This document shows, piece after piece, positions 46,459 through 57,602 of a DNA stretch of 64,000 nt (position 1 is the stretch's first letter; every line of letters begins with the position of its first letter). A program made the position numbers and the translations under genes. The notes below the pieces were generated by a model. The model did no database searches. It saw only the letters and a list, made by a program, of their open reading frames with translations, and was not told the origin of the DNA. This DNA comes from Burkholderia paludis (GTDB lineage: Bacteria > Pseudomonadota > Gammaproteobacteria > Burkholderiales > Burkholderiaceae): the NCBI RefSeq assembly GCF_000732615.1, contig NZ_JPGL01000013.1:1-64000 (forward strand), given 5' to 3'.

Positions 46459-48612
46459 ATGTCCGCATCCGACCTCACTTCCGTGCAGGCTGCGGCGCCG
46501 CAAGGCGGCCGCCAGATCCTCGTTACGTCCGCACTGCCCTATGCCAACGGGCAGATCCACATCGGCCACCTGGTCGAGTACATCCAGACCGACATCTGGG
46601 TGCGGACGCTGCGAATGCACGGCAACGAGGTCTACTACATCGGCGCCGACGATACGCACGGCACGCCGGTCATGCTGCGCGCGGAGAAGGAAGGCCTGAC
46701 CCCGAAGCAGCTGATCGACCGCGTGTGGACCGAACACAAGCGCGACTTCGACAGCTTCGGCGTGTCGTTCGACAACTTCTACTCGACCGACTCGGACGAG
46801 AACCGCGTGCTGAGCGAGAAGATCTACCTCGCGCTGCAGGATGCCGGCCTGATCGCCGAACGCGAGATCGAGCAGGCCTACGACCCGGTCAAGGAAATGT
46901 TCCTGCCGGACCGCTTCATCAAGGGCGAATGCCCGAAGTGCCACGCGAAGGACCAGTACGGCGACAACTGCGAAGTGTGCGGCTCGACCTACCTGCCGAC
47001 CGAGCTGCTGAACCCGTATTCGGTCGTGTCGGGCGCCACGCCCGTGCGCAAGACGTCGAAGCACTACTTCTTCCGCCTGTCCGACCCGCGCTGCGAGACG
47101 TTCCTGCGCAACTGGGTGAGCGGCCTCGCACAGCCCGAAGCGACCAACAAGATGCGCGAATGGCTCGGCGACGCCGGCGAAGCCAAGCTCGCCGACTGGG
47201 ACATCTCGCGTGACGCGCCGTACTTCGGCTTCGAGATCCCGGGCGCGCCCGGCAAGTATTTCTACGTGTGGCTCGACGCGCCGGTCGGCTACTACGCGAG
47301 CTTCAAGAACCTGTGCGACCGCAGCGGGATCGACTTCGACGCGTGGATCCGCCCGGGCTCGAAGGCCGAGCAGTACCACTTCATCGGCAAGGACATCCTG
47401 TACTTCCACACGCTGTTCTGGCCCGCGATGCTCGAGTTCTCGGGCCACCGCACGCCGACCAACGTGTTCGCGCACGGCTTCCTGACGGTCGACGGCGCGA
47501 AGATGTCGAAGTCGCGCGGCACCTTCATCACCGCGCAGAGCTACATCGACACGGGCCTGAACCCCGAATGGCTGCGCTACTACTTCGCCGCGAAGCTGAA
47601 CGCGACGATGGAAGACATCGACCTGAACCTCGACGACTTCCAGGCGCGCGTGAACAGCGACCTCGTCGGCAAGTACGTGAACATCGCGAGCCGCGCGGCG
47701 GGCTTCCTGATCAAGCGCTTCGACGGCCGCGTGCAGGACAGCGCGATGAACCATCCGCTCGTCGCGAAGCTGCGCGATGCGATTCCGCAGATCGCCGCGC
47801 ACTACGAGGCACGTGAATACGGCCGTGCGCTGCGCCACACGATGGAACTCGCGGACGAAGTGAACGCGTACGTCGACGGCGCGAAACCGTGGGATCTCGC
47901 GAAGGATCCGGCCAACGCGGTCGCGCTGCACGAAACCTGCAGCGTGAGCCTCGAGTCGTTCCGCCTGCTGTCGCTCGCGCTGAAGCCGGTGATGCCGCGC
48001 GTGGCCGAGGCCGTCGAGGCGTTCTTCGGGATCGCGCCGCTCGCGTGGGCCGATGCGACGAAACCGCTGTCGTCGGAACAGCCGATCAAGGCGTACCAGC
48101 ACCTGATGACGCGCGTCGATGCGAAGCAGATCGAAGCGCTGCTCGCGGCGAACCGCGATTCGTTGCAGGCGGATGCGGCCAGTGCGGCCGCCGCCGGCGC
48201 AAACGCCGCGAAGGATGCGAAAAACGCCAAGGCGAACGCAAAGCCGGCCGCCGTGAACGGCGCCGACGATGCGCCGATCTCGATCGACGATTTCGCGAAG
48301 ATCGACCTGCGCATCGCGAAAATCGTCGCGTGCCAGGCCGTCGAAGGCTCGGACAAGCTGCTGCAGCTCACGCTCGACGTCGGCGAGGAAAAGACCCGCA
48401 ACGTGTTCTCCGGCATCAAGTCCGCGTACCAGCCCGAGCAGCTCGTCGGCAAGCTGACGGTGATGGTCGCGAACCTCGCGCCGCGCAAGATGAAGTTCGG
48501 CCTGTCGGAAGGGATGGTGCTCGCCGCGTCGGCCACCGATGAAAAGGCCGAGCCGGGCCTCTACATCCTCGAGCCGCACAGCGGCGCGAAGCCGGGCATG
48601 CGCGTGAAGTAA
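46459..48612 (+). CDS. metG: Methionyl-tRNA synthetase
   Basis: A 717-residue class I aminoacyl-tRNA synthetase that charges tRNA-Met. HIGH is at 34-37 ([10 protein letters not shown]), KMSKS at 348-352, and the zinc knuckle has two CxxC pairs ([17 protein letters not shown]). The C-terminal tRNA-binding (Trbp111-like) domain starts near residue 610 ([30 protein letters not shown]) and mediates dimerisation. An Ala/Lys/Asn-rich linker of about 35 residues ([23 protein letters not shown]) joins the two parts. It is convergent with tamB across a shared terminator. Confidence 0.97.
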   Translation: MSASDLTSVQAAAPQGGRQILVTSALPYANGQIHIGHLVEYIQTDIWVRTLRMHGNEVYYIGADDTHGTPVMLRAEKEGLTPKQLIDRVWTEHKRDFDSFGVSFDNFYSTDSDENRVLSEKIYLALQDAGLIAEREIEQAYDPVKEMFLPDRFIKGECPKCHAKDQYGDNCEVCGSTYLPTELLNPYSVVSGATPVRKTSKHYFFRLSDPRCETFLRNWVSGLAQPEATNKMREWLGDAGEAKLADWDISRDAPYFGFEIPGAPGKYFYVWLDAPVGYYASFKNLCDRSGIDFDAWIRPGSKAEQYHFIGKDILYFHTLFWPAMLEFSGHRTPTNVFAHGFLTVDGAKMSKSRGTFITAQSYIDTGLNPEWLRYYFAAKLNATMEDIDLNLDDFQARVNSDLVGKYVNIASRAAGFLIKRFDGRVQDSAMNHPLVAKLRDAIPQIAAHYEAREYGRALRHTMELADEVNAYVDGAKPWDLAKDPANAVALHETCSVSLESFRLLSLALKPVMPRVAEAVEAFFGIAPLAWADATKPLSSEQPIKAYQHLMTRVDAKQIEALLAANRDSLQADAASAAAAGANAAKDAKNAKANAKPAAVNGADDAPISIDDFAKIDLRIAKIVACQAVEGSDKLLQLTLDVGEEKTRNVFSGIKSAYQPEQLVGKLTVMVANLAPRKMKFGLSEGMVLAASATDEKAEPGLYILEPHSGAKPGMRVK

Positions 48613-48635
48613 GCCGGCGCCCCGCCGCCCGCACG

Positions 48636-48674
48636 AAAAAAAGCCCCGCACGCCTGTTGTCGTGCGGGGCTTTT
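48636..48674. terminator. Bidirectional terminator between metG and tamB
   Basis: AAAAGCCCCGCACG pairs with CGTGCGGGGCTTTT around an 8-nt loop; both strands end in T runs. It serves the convergent metG and tamB genes. Confidence 0.9.
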
Positions 48675-48705
48675 CACATGTGCGGCGCCTGCCCGGCGCC
48701 GGCCT

Positions 48706-51700
48706 TCACCGTTGCCCGAACCAGCGGTCGAAGCGCCGCGTGTAGTTCAGGTCGACGCCCTGGAACGTGCCGCCGTACGCGGACACCGACCAGAAGCGCG
48801 TCAGGTTGATCGTCGCCTTGAACGCGTTGCTCGCCGATTGCAGGCCCTGCTCGAAACCGAGCACGAAGCGCTCGTTGATCGCCTTCGACACCAGCACCAC
48901 CTGCGGATCGGTCAGGCCGACTTCGCTGCGGCCGATCGACACCTCGTCGAGACCGAAGGTTTGCGCAACGCGCTTGCCGGTCACGCTGCCGAGCAACCCG
49001 AGGGCCGCCGTCATCGCACCCTGCTGGCCGACGTTGTTGCCTTGGTCGGTGCCGTGCCCGAACAGCAGCCACGACAGCTTTTCGTTGTCCGTGACATTCG
49101 GTTCCGACACGAGCTTGACCGTCAGCGACTGGATCGTGCCCGTCACCTGCACGCCGGCCTCGACCTCCTGGTTACGCCGCATCGCGAGGATGTTGACGCC
49201 CGGGTTCGACACCGGCCCGTTGAACGTGAAGAAACCGTTCTCGATCGCCAGCTTGCGGCCGAACGACGTGTACGTCGACCCTTCGGTCACGCGAACGTTG
49301 CCGACCGCGCGCAGCGGCAAGCCTGGCGCGCTCATCACGGTGATCGTGCCGCGCAGCCCGAGATCCGCGCCGTGGCCCTTGAAGCGGAAGTTGTTGCCGA
49401 GATCGATGTCGATGTTCGCGCGCGGCGCGAGCGACGGCGCCGGCTTGTTCGCGGCCGGCTGCGGCTTCGCGACCGCGGTGCCGGTGGGCGTCTCGCCGCG
49501 CACCGTGCCGTCCGGCTGCACGATCACGACGTCGTCGGACAGGTGCGGCGCCGACTCCTCCGGCAGATCGAACAGCGCGCGATCGACGACGAACTTGCCG
49601 TCGATCGACAGCGCGCCGCGCGGCCCGTCGTTCGCGACCGTCGCCTTGCCCGACAGCGACAGCTTGCGGTCGGGCGCCGCGAACACTTCGAGCTTGTCCG
49701 CGACGATGCTCGCGGTCAGGTCCGACGCCGCGCCGTCGAGACGCACGCGGCCGAGCGCGCGCAGCGTGCCGTCGCCGCCGTGAAACTCGACCTGCTGGAA
49801 TTCGACGAGGTTGTCCGACAGCTTCACGCGCACGATGCCGTCCTTCAGCTGCACGCCCTGGTCGATGAGCGTCGCGGACAGGTCGTCGCCCGTCAGCATT
49901 CCCGACAGGTTCGGCTTCGCCGGCGTGCCGGCGACCGTCAGCTTCAGCGCCGCGCGTCCGCCGAGCAGGTAGCTCGGTCCGAACAGGTTGCCGGTCGTCT
50001 TCAGCGCAGGGATGTCGGCGTCGACGCGGCCCGACAGCGGGCCGTCGTCGACGACGCCGAACACGCCGTCGCGCAGCGCGAACGGCACCGCGACGCTCGC
50101 ATCGAGCGTACCGATCCGGTTCGCCTTCGCCTGCGCCGTCACGTTGAGCCGGTTGCCGGGCGCGAAGCTCGCGCGCGCCGACAGGTCGGTCAGCCCGAGC
50201 GACGCGATGCCGCGCCCGCTCTCGATCGTCACGTCGCCGCCGCGGCGCTTCACCTGCACGTAGCCCGTCGAGTTCGCGCCGAGCGAGAAATCCCAGTCGG
50301 CGTCGAGTACGACGTCGGTCCGAACCGGCGAGCGCTGGCCCGTCAGTTCCTGGCGGACTTCGAGCAGACGCGCAACCGACGCGCCGCTCACCGAGCCCGA
50401 CGAGCGCAGTTGGCCACGATCGAAGACGAACGATTTCAGGTCGATCGCGGCGCCCTCGAGCGTGAGCCGCGTCGCACCGAGCGTCACGCGATCGGCGCCG
50501 GCCGACACGGTCAACGGCGCCTGCAGCGCAATGGCCGGCGTGCCGCGGTTCGCCAGACGCGTAACGGTGCCGTCCCAGCGCATCCCGTCGCGGCCCTCGG
50601 TCACGCCGCCGTTCGCCGCGAGCGTCACGTCGATCACGCGGCCGCCGGCCGTCCCGAGCGCCGACGCGTCGAGGGTGTGCTTCGCGCGCGTACCGTCGAG
50701 ATTCGCGCGCAGCGATTTGAGCTTCAGCGAACCCAGCGCGAGGTCGGATGCGTCGGCCGTAAATACGAGGGCGCCATGCGCGCCGTCGCGGATGTCCGCG
50801 CGGCCATGCGCGGCGCCGATCCGGTTCGAGCCGACGACGACGCCCTCGGCCTTGTAGTCGGCCGTGACGTTCGGGTGCGCGAAGCTGCCGGTCAGGTCGC
50901 CCTGCGCCTGCACGAGCCCTTCCACGCCGAAGCCGAGCCGGTCGAGCCGGGGCGCGTCGATGACGAAGCGCAGCCGGTCGCCGGGCGCGCCGAAGCTGCC
51001 GCGCAGGTCGACCTGGTTGCCCGCGATCGACAGGTTCGCGTTGCTCGGCAGGATTCGCGAGCCGGCAAGCTGCACGACGCCGGCGCCGGTCAGCGGCACG
51101 CCGTCGTACAGGCTGTCGCCGAGCTTGAAGGTCGCCTTCGTCGACACCTGCGGCGCGAACGCGCCCGATGCCGTCAGCGTGCCCGACACGCGCGTGTCGC
51201 CGCGCGTGGCCGGGGCGGCCTTGGCCGACGCCTTGCCGCCGGCCTTCGGCGCCTGCAGCGCGGCGAGCAGGAGCGGATCGAACGCCGTCAGCGTCGCTTT
51301 CGCGTCGTAGCTCGAATGCGCATCGTGACGGAACACGCCGGTCAGATCGATACGGCCCTTGCCGGCCGTCACGCGCGCATCGGTCAGCACGGTTTGCTGC
51401 GCGGCCAGCGCGACCTTCGCGCGCGCGCCGAGCGCGAGCTTCGGATCGTTCAGGTCGAAATCGACGGTCGTCACGTCGCCCGCGAGCGTCACGCCGAGCG
51501 GGCCGCCGAGGCGCATCGGCCGCAGTTCGGCGACGAACGCGTTCAGGTCGAGGTTCGCGACCTTCAGGTCGAAGCGGCCCTTGCCGCCCGTCAGCGTACC
51601 GCTGCCCGCCACGCTGCCGTCGCGGATCAGTTTCAGCGCAAGCCCGTCGATCCGCTGCGTGTGTGCATCGAGATGCACGTTCGCATGCGCATCGATCACC

Positions 51701-52749
51701 GGCAGCAGGTGGTCGCCGAGGATGCCCGGCTTCGCGTTGACGATCGACACCGGGCCCGTCACCGCGAACGCCTGCGCGTGCGCCGTGCCGGCCGGCGCGG
51801 TCACGGGCGCGAGATCCGCGCGCACCGCGAGATCGGCGGCCGGCGCGCCGGGCGCGAGCGCCTGCGGATTCACGTGATCGAACGCGAGCGACGCGCGCGT
51901 GAGCGGCACCGGGCCGAACGGCGCGGCCTCGACATGCGCGCGCCCGTTCAGCTTCATCCCGCTCGCGTCGATTTCGGCGACCAGCGCCTCGAGGGAGCCC
52001 GACACGCGGGCCCGGGCGTCGACCGGCTCGTCGGACAGCTTCCCTGCGTAGGTGGCTTCGCCCGTCAGCGCGAACGGCTTCACGCCGTCGAGCTGCGCGC
52101 GCGCCGTCAGCGCGCCGAACGGCGTATCGACGCCGTCGAGCACGAGTTCATGATGACGGCCGTCGCTGCGGCCGTTCAGCGCGATGTGGTCGAGCTGCGT
52201 CGTCGAGCCGCCGTCGTGGATCGCGAGACGGTCGACGCGCAGGTCGTCGATCCGCAACTGCAGCGGCAGGCTCAGGTCCTGCGGCGGCGTACCCGGCGTC
52301 GACGGCCCCGGTGCGATCCGCACGTCGACCGTGCCGGCGCGCAGATGGGCGATGGACAGCCGCCACGGCGCGCGGGTCAGCGCCCAGCGGCCGTCGAGCC
52401 GGTCGATGCGGACTTCGGTGCCGGTGCCGTCGGGGCTGGTCCACGCGAACCCGCGCAACCGCACGCCGGTCGCGAGCGAACCGCCTTCGAGCGTGCCCGC
52501 GAGCCGCGCGCCGAGCACGCGCTCGGCCGCCTGCCATGCGAGCCGCGTGCCGGATTCGGTCGTCACCGCGGCCAGCACGAGCCCGAGCGCCAGCACCACG
52601 AGCAGCACGACCGTCGCGAGCGTCCATGCGGCGGCGCGCCCGACGCGTGCGGCGAGCCCGCGGCGCGGCACGCGCGGCGGCGCGTCGGGCGCGCCGTCGG
52701 GTGCGTCCGGATCGTGAGGCGGCGGCGTGTCGTTCGGGTCCTTCGTCAT
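48706..52749 (-). CDS. tamB: TamB-like inner-membrane translocation/lipid-transport protein
   Basis: A 1347-residue AsmA-like protein. A short Pro/Asp-rich cytoplasmic start is followed by a signal-anchor helix at about 42-61, a very long periplasmic beta-rich region built of repeated strands, and the C-terminal DUF490 domain (from about 1000; ends RRFDRWFGQR). It spans the periplasm as a hydrophobic groove, partners TamA in outer-membrane assembly and, in the AsmA family, supports anterograde phospholipid transport. The ATG at 52749 is 28 nt after the tamA stop. Confidence 0.94.
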   Translation of the reverse strand: MTKDPNDTPPPHDPDAPDGAPDAPPRVPRRGLAARVGRAAAWTLATVVLLVVLALGLVLAAVTTESGTRLAWQAAERVLGARLAGTLEGGSLATGVRLRGFAWTSPDGTGTEVRIDRLDGRWALTRAPWRLSIAHLRAGTVDVRIAPGPSTPGTPPQDLSLPLQLRIDDLRVDRLAIHDGGSTTQLDHIALNGRSDGRHHELVLDGVDTPFGALTARAQLDGVKPFALTGEATYAGKLSDEPVDARARVSGSLEALVAEIDASGMKLNGRAHVEAAPFGPVPLTRASLAFDHVNPQALAPGAPAADLAVRADLAPVTAPAGTAHAQAFAVTGPVSIVNAKPGILGDHLLPVIDAHANVHLDAHTQRIDGLALKLIRDGSVAGSGTLTGGKGRFDLKVANLDLNAFVAELRPMRLGGPLGVTLAGDVTTVDFDLNDPKLALGARAKVALAAQQTVLTDARVTAGKGRIDLTGVFRHDAHSSYDAKATLTAFDPLLLAALQAPKAGGKASAKAAPATRGDTRVSGTLTASGAFAPQVSTKATFKLGDSLYDGVPLTGAGVVQLAGSRILPSNANLSIAGNQVDLRGSFGAPGDRLRFVIDAPRLDRLGFGVEGLVQAQGDLTGSFAHPNVTADYKAEGVVVGSNRIGAAHGRADIRDGAHGALVFTADASDLALGSLKLKSLRANLDGTRAKHTLDASALGTAGGRVIDVTLAANGGVTEGRDGMRWDGTVTRLANRGTPAIALQAPLTVSAGADRVTLGATRLTLEGAAIDLKSFVFDRGQLRSSGSVSGASVARLLEVRQELTGQRSPVRTDVVLDADWDFSLGANSTGYVQVKRRGGDVTIESGRGIASLGLTDLSARASFAPGNRLNVTAQAKANRIGTLDASVAVPFALRDGVFGVVDDGPLSGRVDADIPALKTTGNLFGPSYLLGGRAALKLTVAGTPAKPNLSGMLTGDDLSATLIDQGVQLKDGIVRVKLSDNLVEFQQVEFHGGDGTLRALGRVRLDGAASDLTASIVADKLEVFAAPDRKLSLSGKATVANDGPRGALSIDGKFVVDRALFDLPEESAPHLSDDVVIVQPDGTVRGETPTGTAVAKPQPAANKPAPSLAPRANIDIDLGNNFRFKGHGADLGLRGTITVMSAPGLPLRAVGNVRVTEGSTYTSFGRKLAIENGFFTFNGPVSNPGVNILAMRRNQEVEAGVQVTGTIQSLTVKLVSEPNVTDNEKLSWLLFGHGTDQGNNVGQQGAMTAALGLLGSVTGKRVAQTFGLDEVSIGRSEVGLTDPQVVLVSKAINERFVLGFEQGLQSASNAFKATINLTRFWSVSAYGGTFQGVDLNYTRRFDRWFGQR

Positions 52750-52777
52750 GCGGTTCGTCGTCGATGATGCGGTTCGT

Positions 52778-54562
52778 TCAGAAAGCAATGCCGAGCGTCA
52801 GGTACGGGCGCACGCTATGGTTGCGCATCCCGTACGCGACGTCGACGTTGATCGGGCCGACGGGGCTGCGCCAGCGCGCGCCGACGCCGACACCGGGGTA
52901 GAACACGCGCTCGCCCCACGCATCGGTGGCAGTGCCGATGTCGAAGAACGTCGCGGCGCCCCAGTCGCGGTTGAACCAGTGCTGGTATTCGGCGGTGCCC
53001 GTCATCAGGTATTTGGTCGGCAGCACCGAGCCGTCGACGCTGTTGCCGATGCTCTGGTAGCCGTAGCCGCGCACCGAGTTCGAGCCGCCCGCGCGGAACA
53101 GCAGCGATGCCGGCACGCCGGCCGAGCTGCCGCCCGTGAACACGCCGCCGAGCTCCGCGCGGAACACGAACAGGTCGCGCTTGCCGATCGGCAGGTACTG
53201 CTGGCCGCGCGCATAGCCGCGGACGAAGGTCTGGTCGGTCAGCACGCCCTTGATCGCGAAGCCGGCCTCCGCGTGGATCAGGTTGCCCGAGCGCGGGAAC
53301 AGCTGATCGTCGACGTTGCGGCGCGTCCAGGCCCATTGCGGCACGAGGGCGCGGCTCGTGGTCGGCCCCGCGCCGTTCTGGTCGAGCCGGTCCTGGTAGA
53401 ACATCAGCGAGTACGAATAGTCGATGAACTGGCCCGTGCGTGTGCGCTGCGCGCCGACCCGCCCGCTGTAGATGCGCGTATCCGACACGTTGGTGTTGGT
53501 GTAGGACGCAAGCACGCTGTTGGTCCAGCCCTTCTCGCCCGGCGGCATCGACAGCTGGACCTGGCCGTACTGCTGGATCTGGTCGAGCCGGCCCGACACG
53601 GTCAGCGGCCACGCGGCGCCGAACGTGTCGAGATACGTGTAGGAGCCCTGCACGTGCGGGCCCGTGTCGGTGGCATAGCCCACGCCGCCGCGAATGTTGT
53701 TGTACGGAAACTCGCTGACCTTCACGTGCACCGGCGTGCGCTCGGGCTTCGTCGCATCGTCGCCGACGTCGATCGCGACGCTCGCGTAGTACGGCGTGTT
53801 CTGCAACTGCCGCTGCAATTCGGTGATGCGCTGCACGTCGTAGATCTCGCCCTCGGACAGCGGATTGACGTTCGTGACGATCTTTTCCGGATAGCGCCGC
53901 ACGCCGTCGACATCGACCTTGCCGATCGTGAACGTCGGGCCGCTGTCGAACGTGACCGCGAGCGTCGCACGCTGCGTGCGCGGGTCGATGCGCGCCTCGG
54001 ACGACACGATCTTCGCGCCGAGATAGCGGCGCGACTGCAGTTGCTTGAGCGCGGCGCCCTTCGCGCCGTCCCAGTCGGACTGCGTGAACGGGTCGCCCGG
54101 CTTCAGCGAGAACGCGAACCGGGTCGCGGCTTCCTGCTTCGGGTCCTCGGTGTCGATGGGCCCGTTGAACGTCAGGTCGACCGTCGACACGACGGTCTGC
54201 TTGCCCGGATCGACCGCGATGCGCACGTCGCGCTTGCCGTCGTGCGTGCGGACGTCGGTGCGCACGACCGGCGAGAAATAGCCGGCCGTCGCGGTCAGGT
54301 CGCGCACCTGCTGCGGCGTGGCGGTGACGAGGAAGTCGAACTGGTCGTCGTTGATGTCGTCACGCTTCGCGAAGCGCGCGATGTCGAGATGCGACTTGAG
54401 CAGCTTGCGGACCGAGCGCGGCGCGTCGATGTCGACGTCGTACTTCGCGTGGGCCGGCAGTGCGAAGAATGCCGCGAGGCAGCCCGCGAGGGCCGCCCGT
54501 GCGATGCGGGGCGCGGCGCCGGCACGATTGCGTGCCGCGCGCGAGCCCGCGCCGGTTGCCAT
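52778..54562 (-). CDS. tamA: TamA-like Omp85-family outer-membrane protein
   Basis: A 594-residue Omp85 protein. The signal peptide ends near ALPAHA|KYDVDIDAP, three POTRA-type domains follow (residues about 40-260), and a 16-strand barrel ends in LTLGIAF with terminal Phe. The L6 motif is seen as VRGYGYQSIGNS and LFRAGGSNS. It helps insert a subset of outer-membrane proteins with TamB. Start choice: the ATG at 54562 lacks a clear ribosome site, while a TTG at 54592 has GAGG about 7 nt upstream; I used the ATG because it gives a standard signal peptide. Confidence 0.93.
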   Translation of the reverse strand: MATGAGSRAARNRAGAAPRIARAALAGCLAAFFALPAHAKYDVDIDAPRSVRKLLKSHLDIARFAKRDDINDDQFDFLVTATPQQVRDLTATAGYFSPVVRTDVRTHDGKRDVRIAVDPGKQTVVSTVDLTFNGPIDTEDPKQEAATRFAFSLKPGDPFTQSDWDGAKGAALKQLQSRRYLGAKIVSSEARIDPRTQRATLAVTFDSGPTFTIGKVDVDGVRRYPEKIVTNVNPLSEGEIYDVQRITELQRQLQNTPYYASVAIDVGDDATKPERTPVHVKVSEFPYNNIRGGVGYATDTGPHVQGSYTYLDTFGAAWPLTVSGRLDQIQQYGQVQLSMPPGEKGWTNSVLASYTNTNVSDTRIYSGRVGAQRTRTGQFIDYSYSLMFYQDRLDQNGAGPTTSRALVPQWAWTRRNVDDQLFPRSGNLIHAEAGFAIKGVLTDQTFVRGYARGQQYLPIGKRDLFVFRAELGGVFTGGSSAGVPASLLFRAGGSNSVRGYGYQSIGNSVDGSVLPTKYLMTGTAEYQHWFNRDWGAATFFDIGTATDAWGERVFYPGVGVGARWRSPVGPINVDVAYGMRNHSVRPYLTLGIAF

Positions 54563-54634
54563 GTGTGCTTGCTGGTTCGACTGCCCCGCCAAATATGACC
54601 TCGCCCTCGGTTATCGCGTTTTGGTGGAAAACCC

Positions 54635-54663
54635 CGTATTTGACCACAGGGCGCAAGCGTCAA
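54635..54663 (-). promoter_or_regulatory. Candidate sigma-70 promoter of tamAB
   Basis: On the minus strand TTGACG (54663-54658) is followed by a 17-nt spacer and AATACG (54640-54635), 73 nt upstream of the tamA ATG. The -35 is near-consensus and the -10 is weak. Confidence 0.45.
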
Positions 54664-54797
54664 AGCTTAATGTTTGTAAGCTGCCTCGCGGGCGTGCGGG
54701 CGCGGCGCGATGCCTGCCGGCAGGCGCCCGGGCTGCCTGCCGCGCGGCAGCTCGCGGGTTCGACGCGCGATTGACGCCGGCTGTTCCCGCGATGCGG

Positions 54798-54803
54798 TAA
54801 AAT
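54798..54803 (+). promoter_or_regulatory. Candidate -10 element (TAAAAT) before the DUF3460 gene
   Basis: TAAAATCCC begins at 54798, 54 nt before the ATG at 54858, in the same position and context as other TANAAT elements in this window. Confidence 0.4.
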
Positions 54804-54857
54804 CCCGCCATCGTGAATCCGGCGCATCGTGCGCCGCCCGAAACGGAAACTCCAGCC

Positions 54858-55046
54858 ATGCCGTACCAGTCCGACGTCACGCAGTTCCTGAACCAGCTCA
54901 AGCAACAGAAGCCGACGCTCGAGGAAGAGCAGCGCAAGGGCCGCTCGCTGCTGTGGGACAAGCAGCCTATCGACCTCGAGGAGCGCGCCGAGCAGCAGGA
55001 ATCGCGCGTGAAGCAAACCTCGTACGTCTACTACCAGAACTTCTGA
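54858..55046 (+). CDS. DUF3460 small protein
   Basis: A 62-residue soluble, Gln/Glu/Lys-rich protein (MPYQSDVTQFLNQLKQQK, RSLLWDKQPIDLEE, QTSYVYYQNF) matching the DUF3460 pattern of betaproteobacteria. No catalytic motif is visible. GGAAACTC precedes the ATG. It is 4 nt before the scpA start and probably cotranscribed with it. A role in chromosome organisation is only a guess from context. Confidence 0.9.
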   Translation: MPYQSDVTQFLNQLKQQKPTLEEEQRKGRSLLWDKQPIDLEERAEQQESRVKQTSYVYYQNF

Positions 55047-55050
55047 CGAC

Positions 55051-55923
55051 GTGAGCGCCGCCGACGAGGCCAGCGCCGCCCGGCAGGACGACGCGATCGC
55101 CGCGCCCGCGGGCGCCGATTCGACGCCCGACACGGTCGACGGTGTCGCGGCGTTTGCTCGCCTGTACGGCGAGCCGCTCTTCAAGCTGCCGCAGGATCTC
55201 TACATCCCGCCCGATGCGCTCGAGGTGTTCCTCGAAACGTTCGAAGGCCCGCTCGACCTGCTGCTCTACCTGATCCGCAAGCAGAACTTCAACGTGCTCG
55301 ACATCCCGATGGCGCAGGTCACCGCGCAATATCTGGGCTACGTCGACCAGATCCGCACGTCGAACCTCGAGCTGGCGGCCGAGTACCTGCTGATGGCCGC
55401 GATGCTGATCGAGATCAAGTCGCGCATGCTGCTGCCGGTCAAGAAGGCCGATACCGGCGAGGAAGCCGAGGATCCGCGCGCGGAACTCGTGCGCCGCCTG
55501 CTCGAATACGAGCAGATGAAGCTCGCCGCGCAGCGGCTCGACCGGTTGCCGCAGCTCGGCCGCGATTTCCTGCGCGCCGAGGTCTATATCGAGCAGAGCG
55601 TCACGCCGCGCTTTCCCGACGTGAACTCGGACGATCTGCGCGCCGCGTGGGCCGACGTGCTCAAGCGCGCGAAGCTCGTCCAGCACCACAAGATCTCCCG
55701 CGAGGAGCTGTCGGTGCGCGAACACATGAGCCTGATCCTGCGCCGGCTGCAGAATGCGCGCTTCATGGAGTTCGCCGAACTGTTCGATACGTCGCGCGGC
55801 GTGCCGGTCGTCGTCGTGAATTTCATCGCGATGCTCGAACTCGCCCGCGAATCGCTCCTCGAGATCACGCAGGCCGAGCCGTTCGCGCCGATCTACGTGC
55901 GCCTCGCGTACCTGCCCGCGTAA
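55051..55923 (+). CDS. scpA: Segregation and condensation protein A
   Basis: A 290-residue kleisin that bridges SMC head domains with ScpB in chromosome condensation. The family core begins VFLETFEGPLDLLLYLIRKQNFNVLDIPMAQVTAQYL, followed by AAEYLLMAAMLIEIKSRMLLP. The N-terminal 45 residues are an Ala/Asp-rich extension. The start is GTG at 55051, 4 nt after the DUF3460 stop. scpB and smc are not in this window. Confidence 0.94.
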   Translation: MSAADEASAARQDDAIAAPAGADSTPDTVDGVAAFARLYGEPLFKLPQDLYIPPDALEVFLETFEGPLDLLLYLIRKQNFNVLDIPMAQVTAQYLGYVDQIRTSNLELAAEYLLMAAMLIEIKSRMLLPVKKADTGEEAEDPRAELVRRLLEYEQMKLAAQRLDRLPQLGRDFLRAEVYIEQSVTPRFPDVNSDDLRAAWADVLKRAKLVQHHKISREELSVREHMSLILRRLQNARFMEFAELFDTSRGVPVVVVNFIAMLELARESLLEITQAEPFAPIYVRLAYLPA

Positions 55924-56027
55924 GGCCGGCACTCTCCCGCCTTCCCTGTTCACCCGCATGCATGCGTCGTTGCGCCCTGACCCGGCACGGCCCCGCAGAC
56001 CGTTGCCGGCACGCCCCGCCAAAAAAT

Positions 56028-56039
56028 GAACGATCGTTC
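56028..56039. promoter_or_regulatory. Palindrome GAACGATCGTTC upstream of panC, TetR-type operator-like
   Basis: A perfect 12-bp palindrome flanked by A6 on the left and T6 on the right. The AACGATCGTT core resembles TetR-family operators. It is too tight to be a terminator hairpin. A TACAAT -10 candidate for panC lies downstream at 56071-56076. No TetR gene is in the window. Confidence 0.5.
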
Positions 56040-56057
56040 TTTTTTCGATGCGTTTGA

Positions 56058-57023
<966 letters not shown>

Positions 57024-57067
57024 CGGGCCGCCCGCCCGCGCCTCTCACGACGCATCACGGAGAAATC

Positions 57068-57454
57068 ATGCAGCGCCACATGCTCAAATCGAAGATCCAT
57101 CGTGCCGCAGTCACGCACTGCGAGCTGCACTACGAAGGCTCGTGCGCGATCGACGAAGACCTGCTCGAAGCATCGAACATCGTCGAGAACGAACGGATCG
57201 ACATCTGGAACATCAACAACGGCGAGCGCTTCTCGACGTACGCGATCAAGGGCGAGCGCGGCAGCGGAATGATCTCGCTGAACGGCTCGGCCGCGCGTCG
57301 CGCGCAGCTCGGCGACCTCGTGATCATCGCGGCATTCGCGATGGTCGACGAAGCCGAACTGCAGGCCGGCTGGAAGCCGAAGCTCGTGTTCATCGACGAC
57401 GGCAACAAGATCAAGGGCCATCGCGATCACGTGCCGACGCAGAACTGGACGTAA
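57068..57454 (+). CDS. panD: Aspartate 1-decarboxylase
   Basis: A 128-residue pyruvoyl-dependent enzyme that makes beta-alanine from aspartate. The proenzyme self-cleaves at Gly24-Ser25 within YEGSCAID, giving the pyruvoyl group. [20 protein letters not shown] and [17 protein letters not shown] are conserved. It follows panC in an operon and ends before a terminator. Confidence 0.97.
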   Translation: MQRHMLKSKIHRAAVTHCELHYEGSCAIDEDLLEASNIVENERIDIWNINNGERFSTYAIKGERGSGMISLNGSAARRAQLGDLVIIAAFAMVDEAELQAGWKPKLVFIDDGNKIKGHRDHVPTQNWT

Positions 57455-57523
57455 TCCGCCCGCGTGGCCGGCCGCCCGCGCGCCGTGGCGCGCGGCGCGT
57501 GACGCGGCTGCGGCGTTCACGGT

Positions 57524-57566
57524 AAAAGGGCCTGATTCCGTATCGCACGGGATCAGGCCCTTTCTC
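57524..57566. terminator. Terminator between panD and the parA-like gene
   Basis: AAAGGGCCTGATTCCG pairs with CGGGATCAGGCCCTTT around a short loop. T-rich flanks on both strands suit the convergent genes on each side. Confidence 0.87.
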
Positions 57567-57602
57567 GTTTCATCGGGCGCGGCCCGCCCGGGTGCGATGC
57601 GA

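Noticed and set aside
48712-52767. 1351-codon open frame antisense to tamB
   Set aside because: Composition is Arg/Ala/Asp/His-rich, typical of a shadow frame; the tamB frame has the signal anchor, DUF490 end and normal codon usage.
56028-56039. Terminator hairpin after scpA
   Set aside because: The palindrome has no loop-forming spacer, so it cannot fold as a normal terminator despite the flanking A and T runs.
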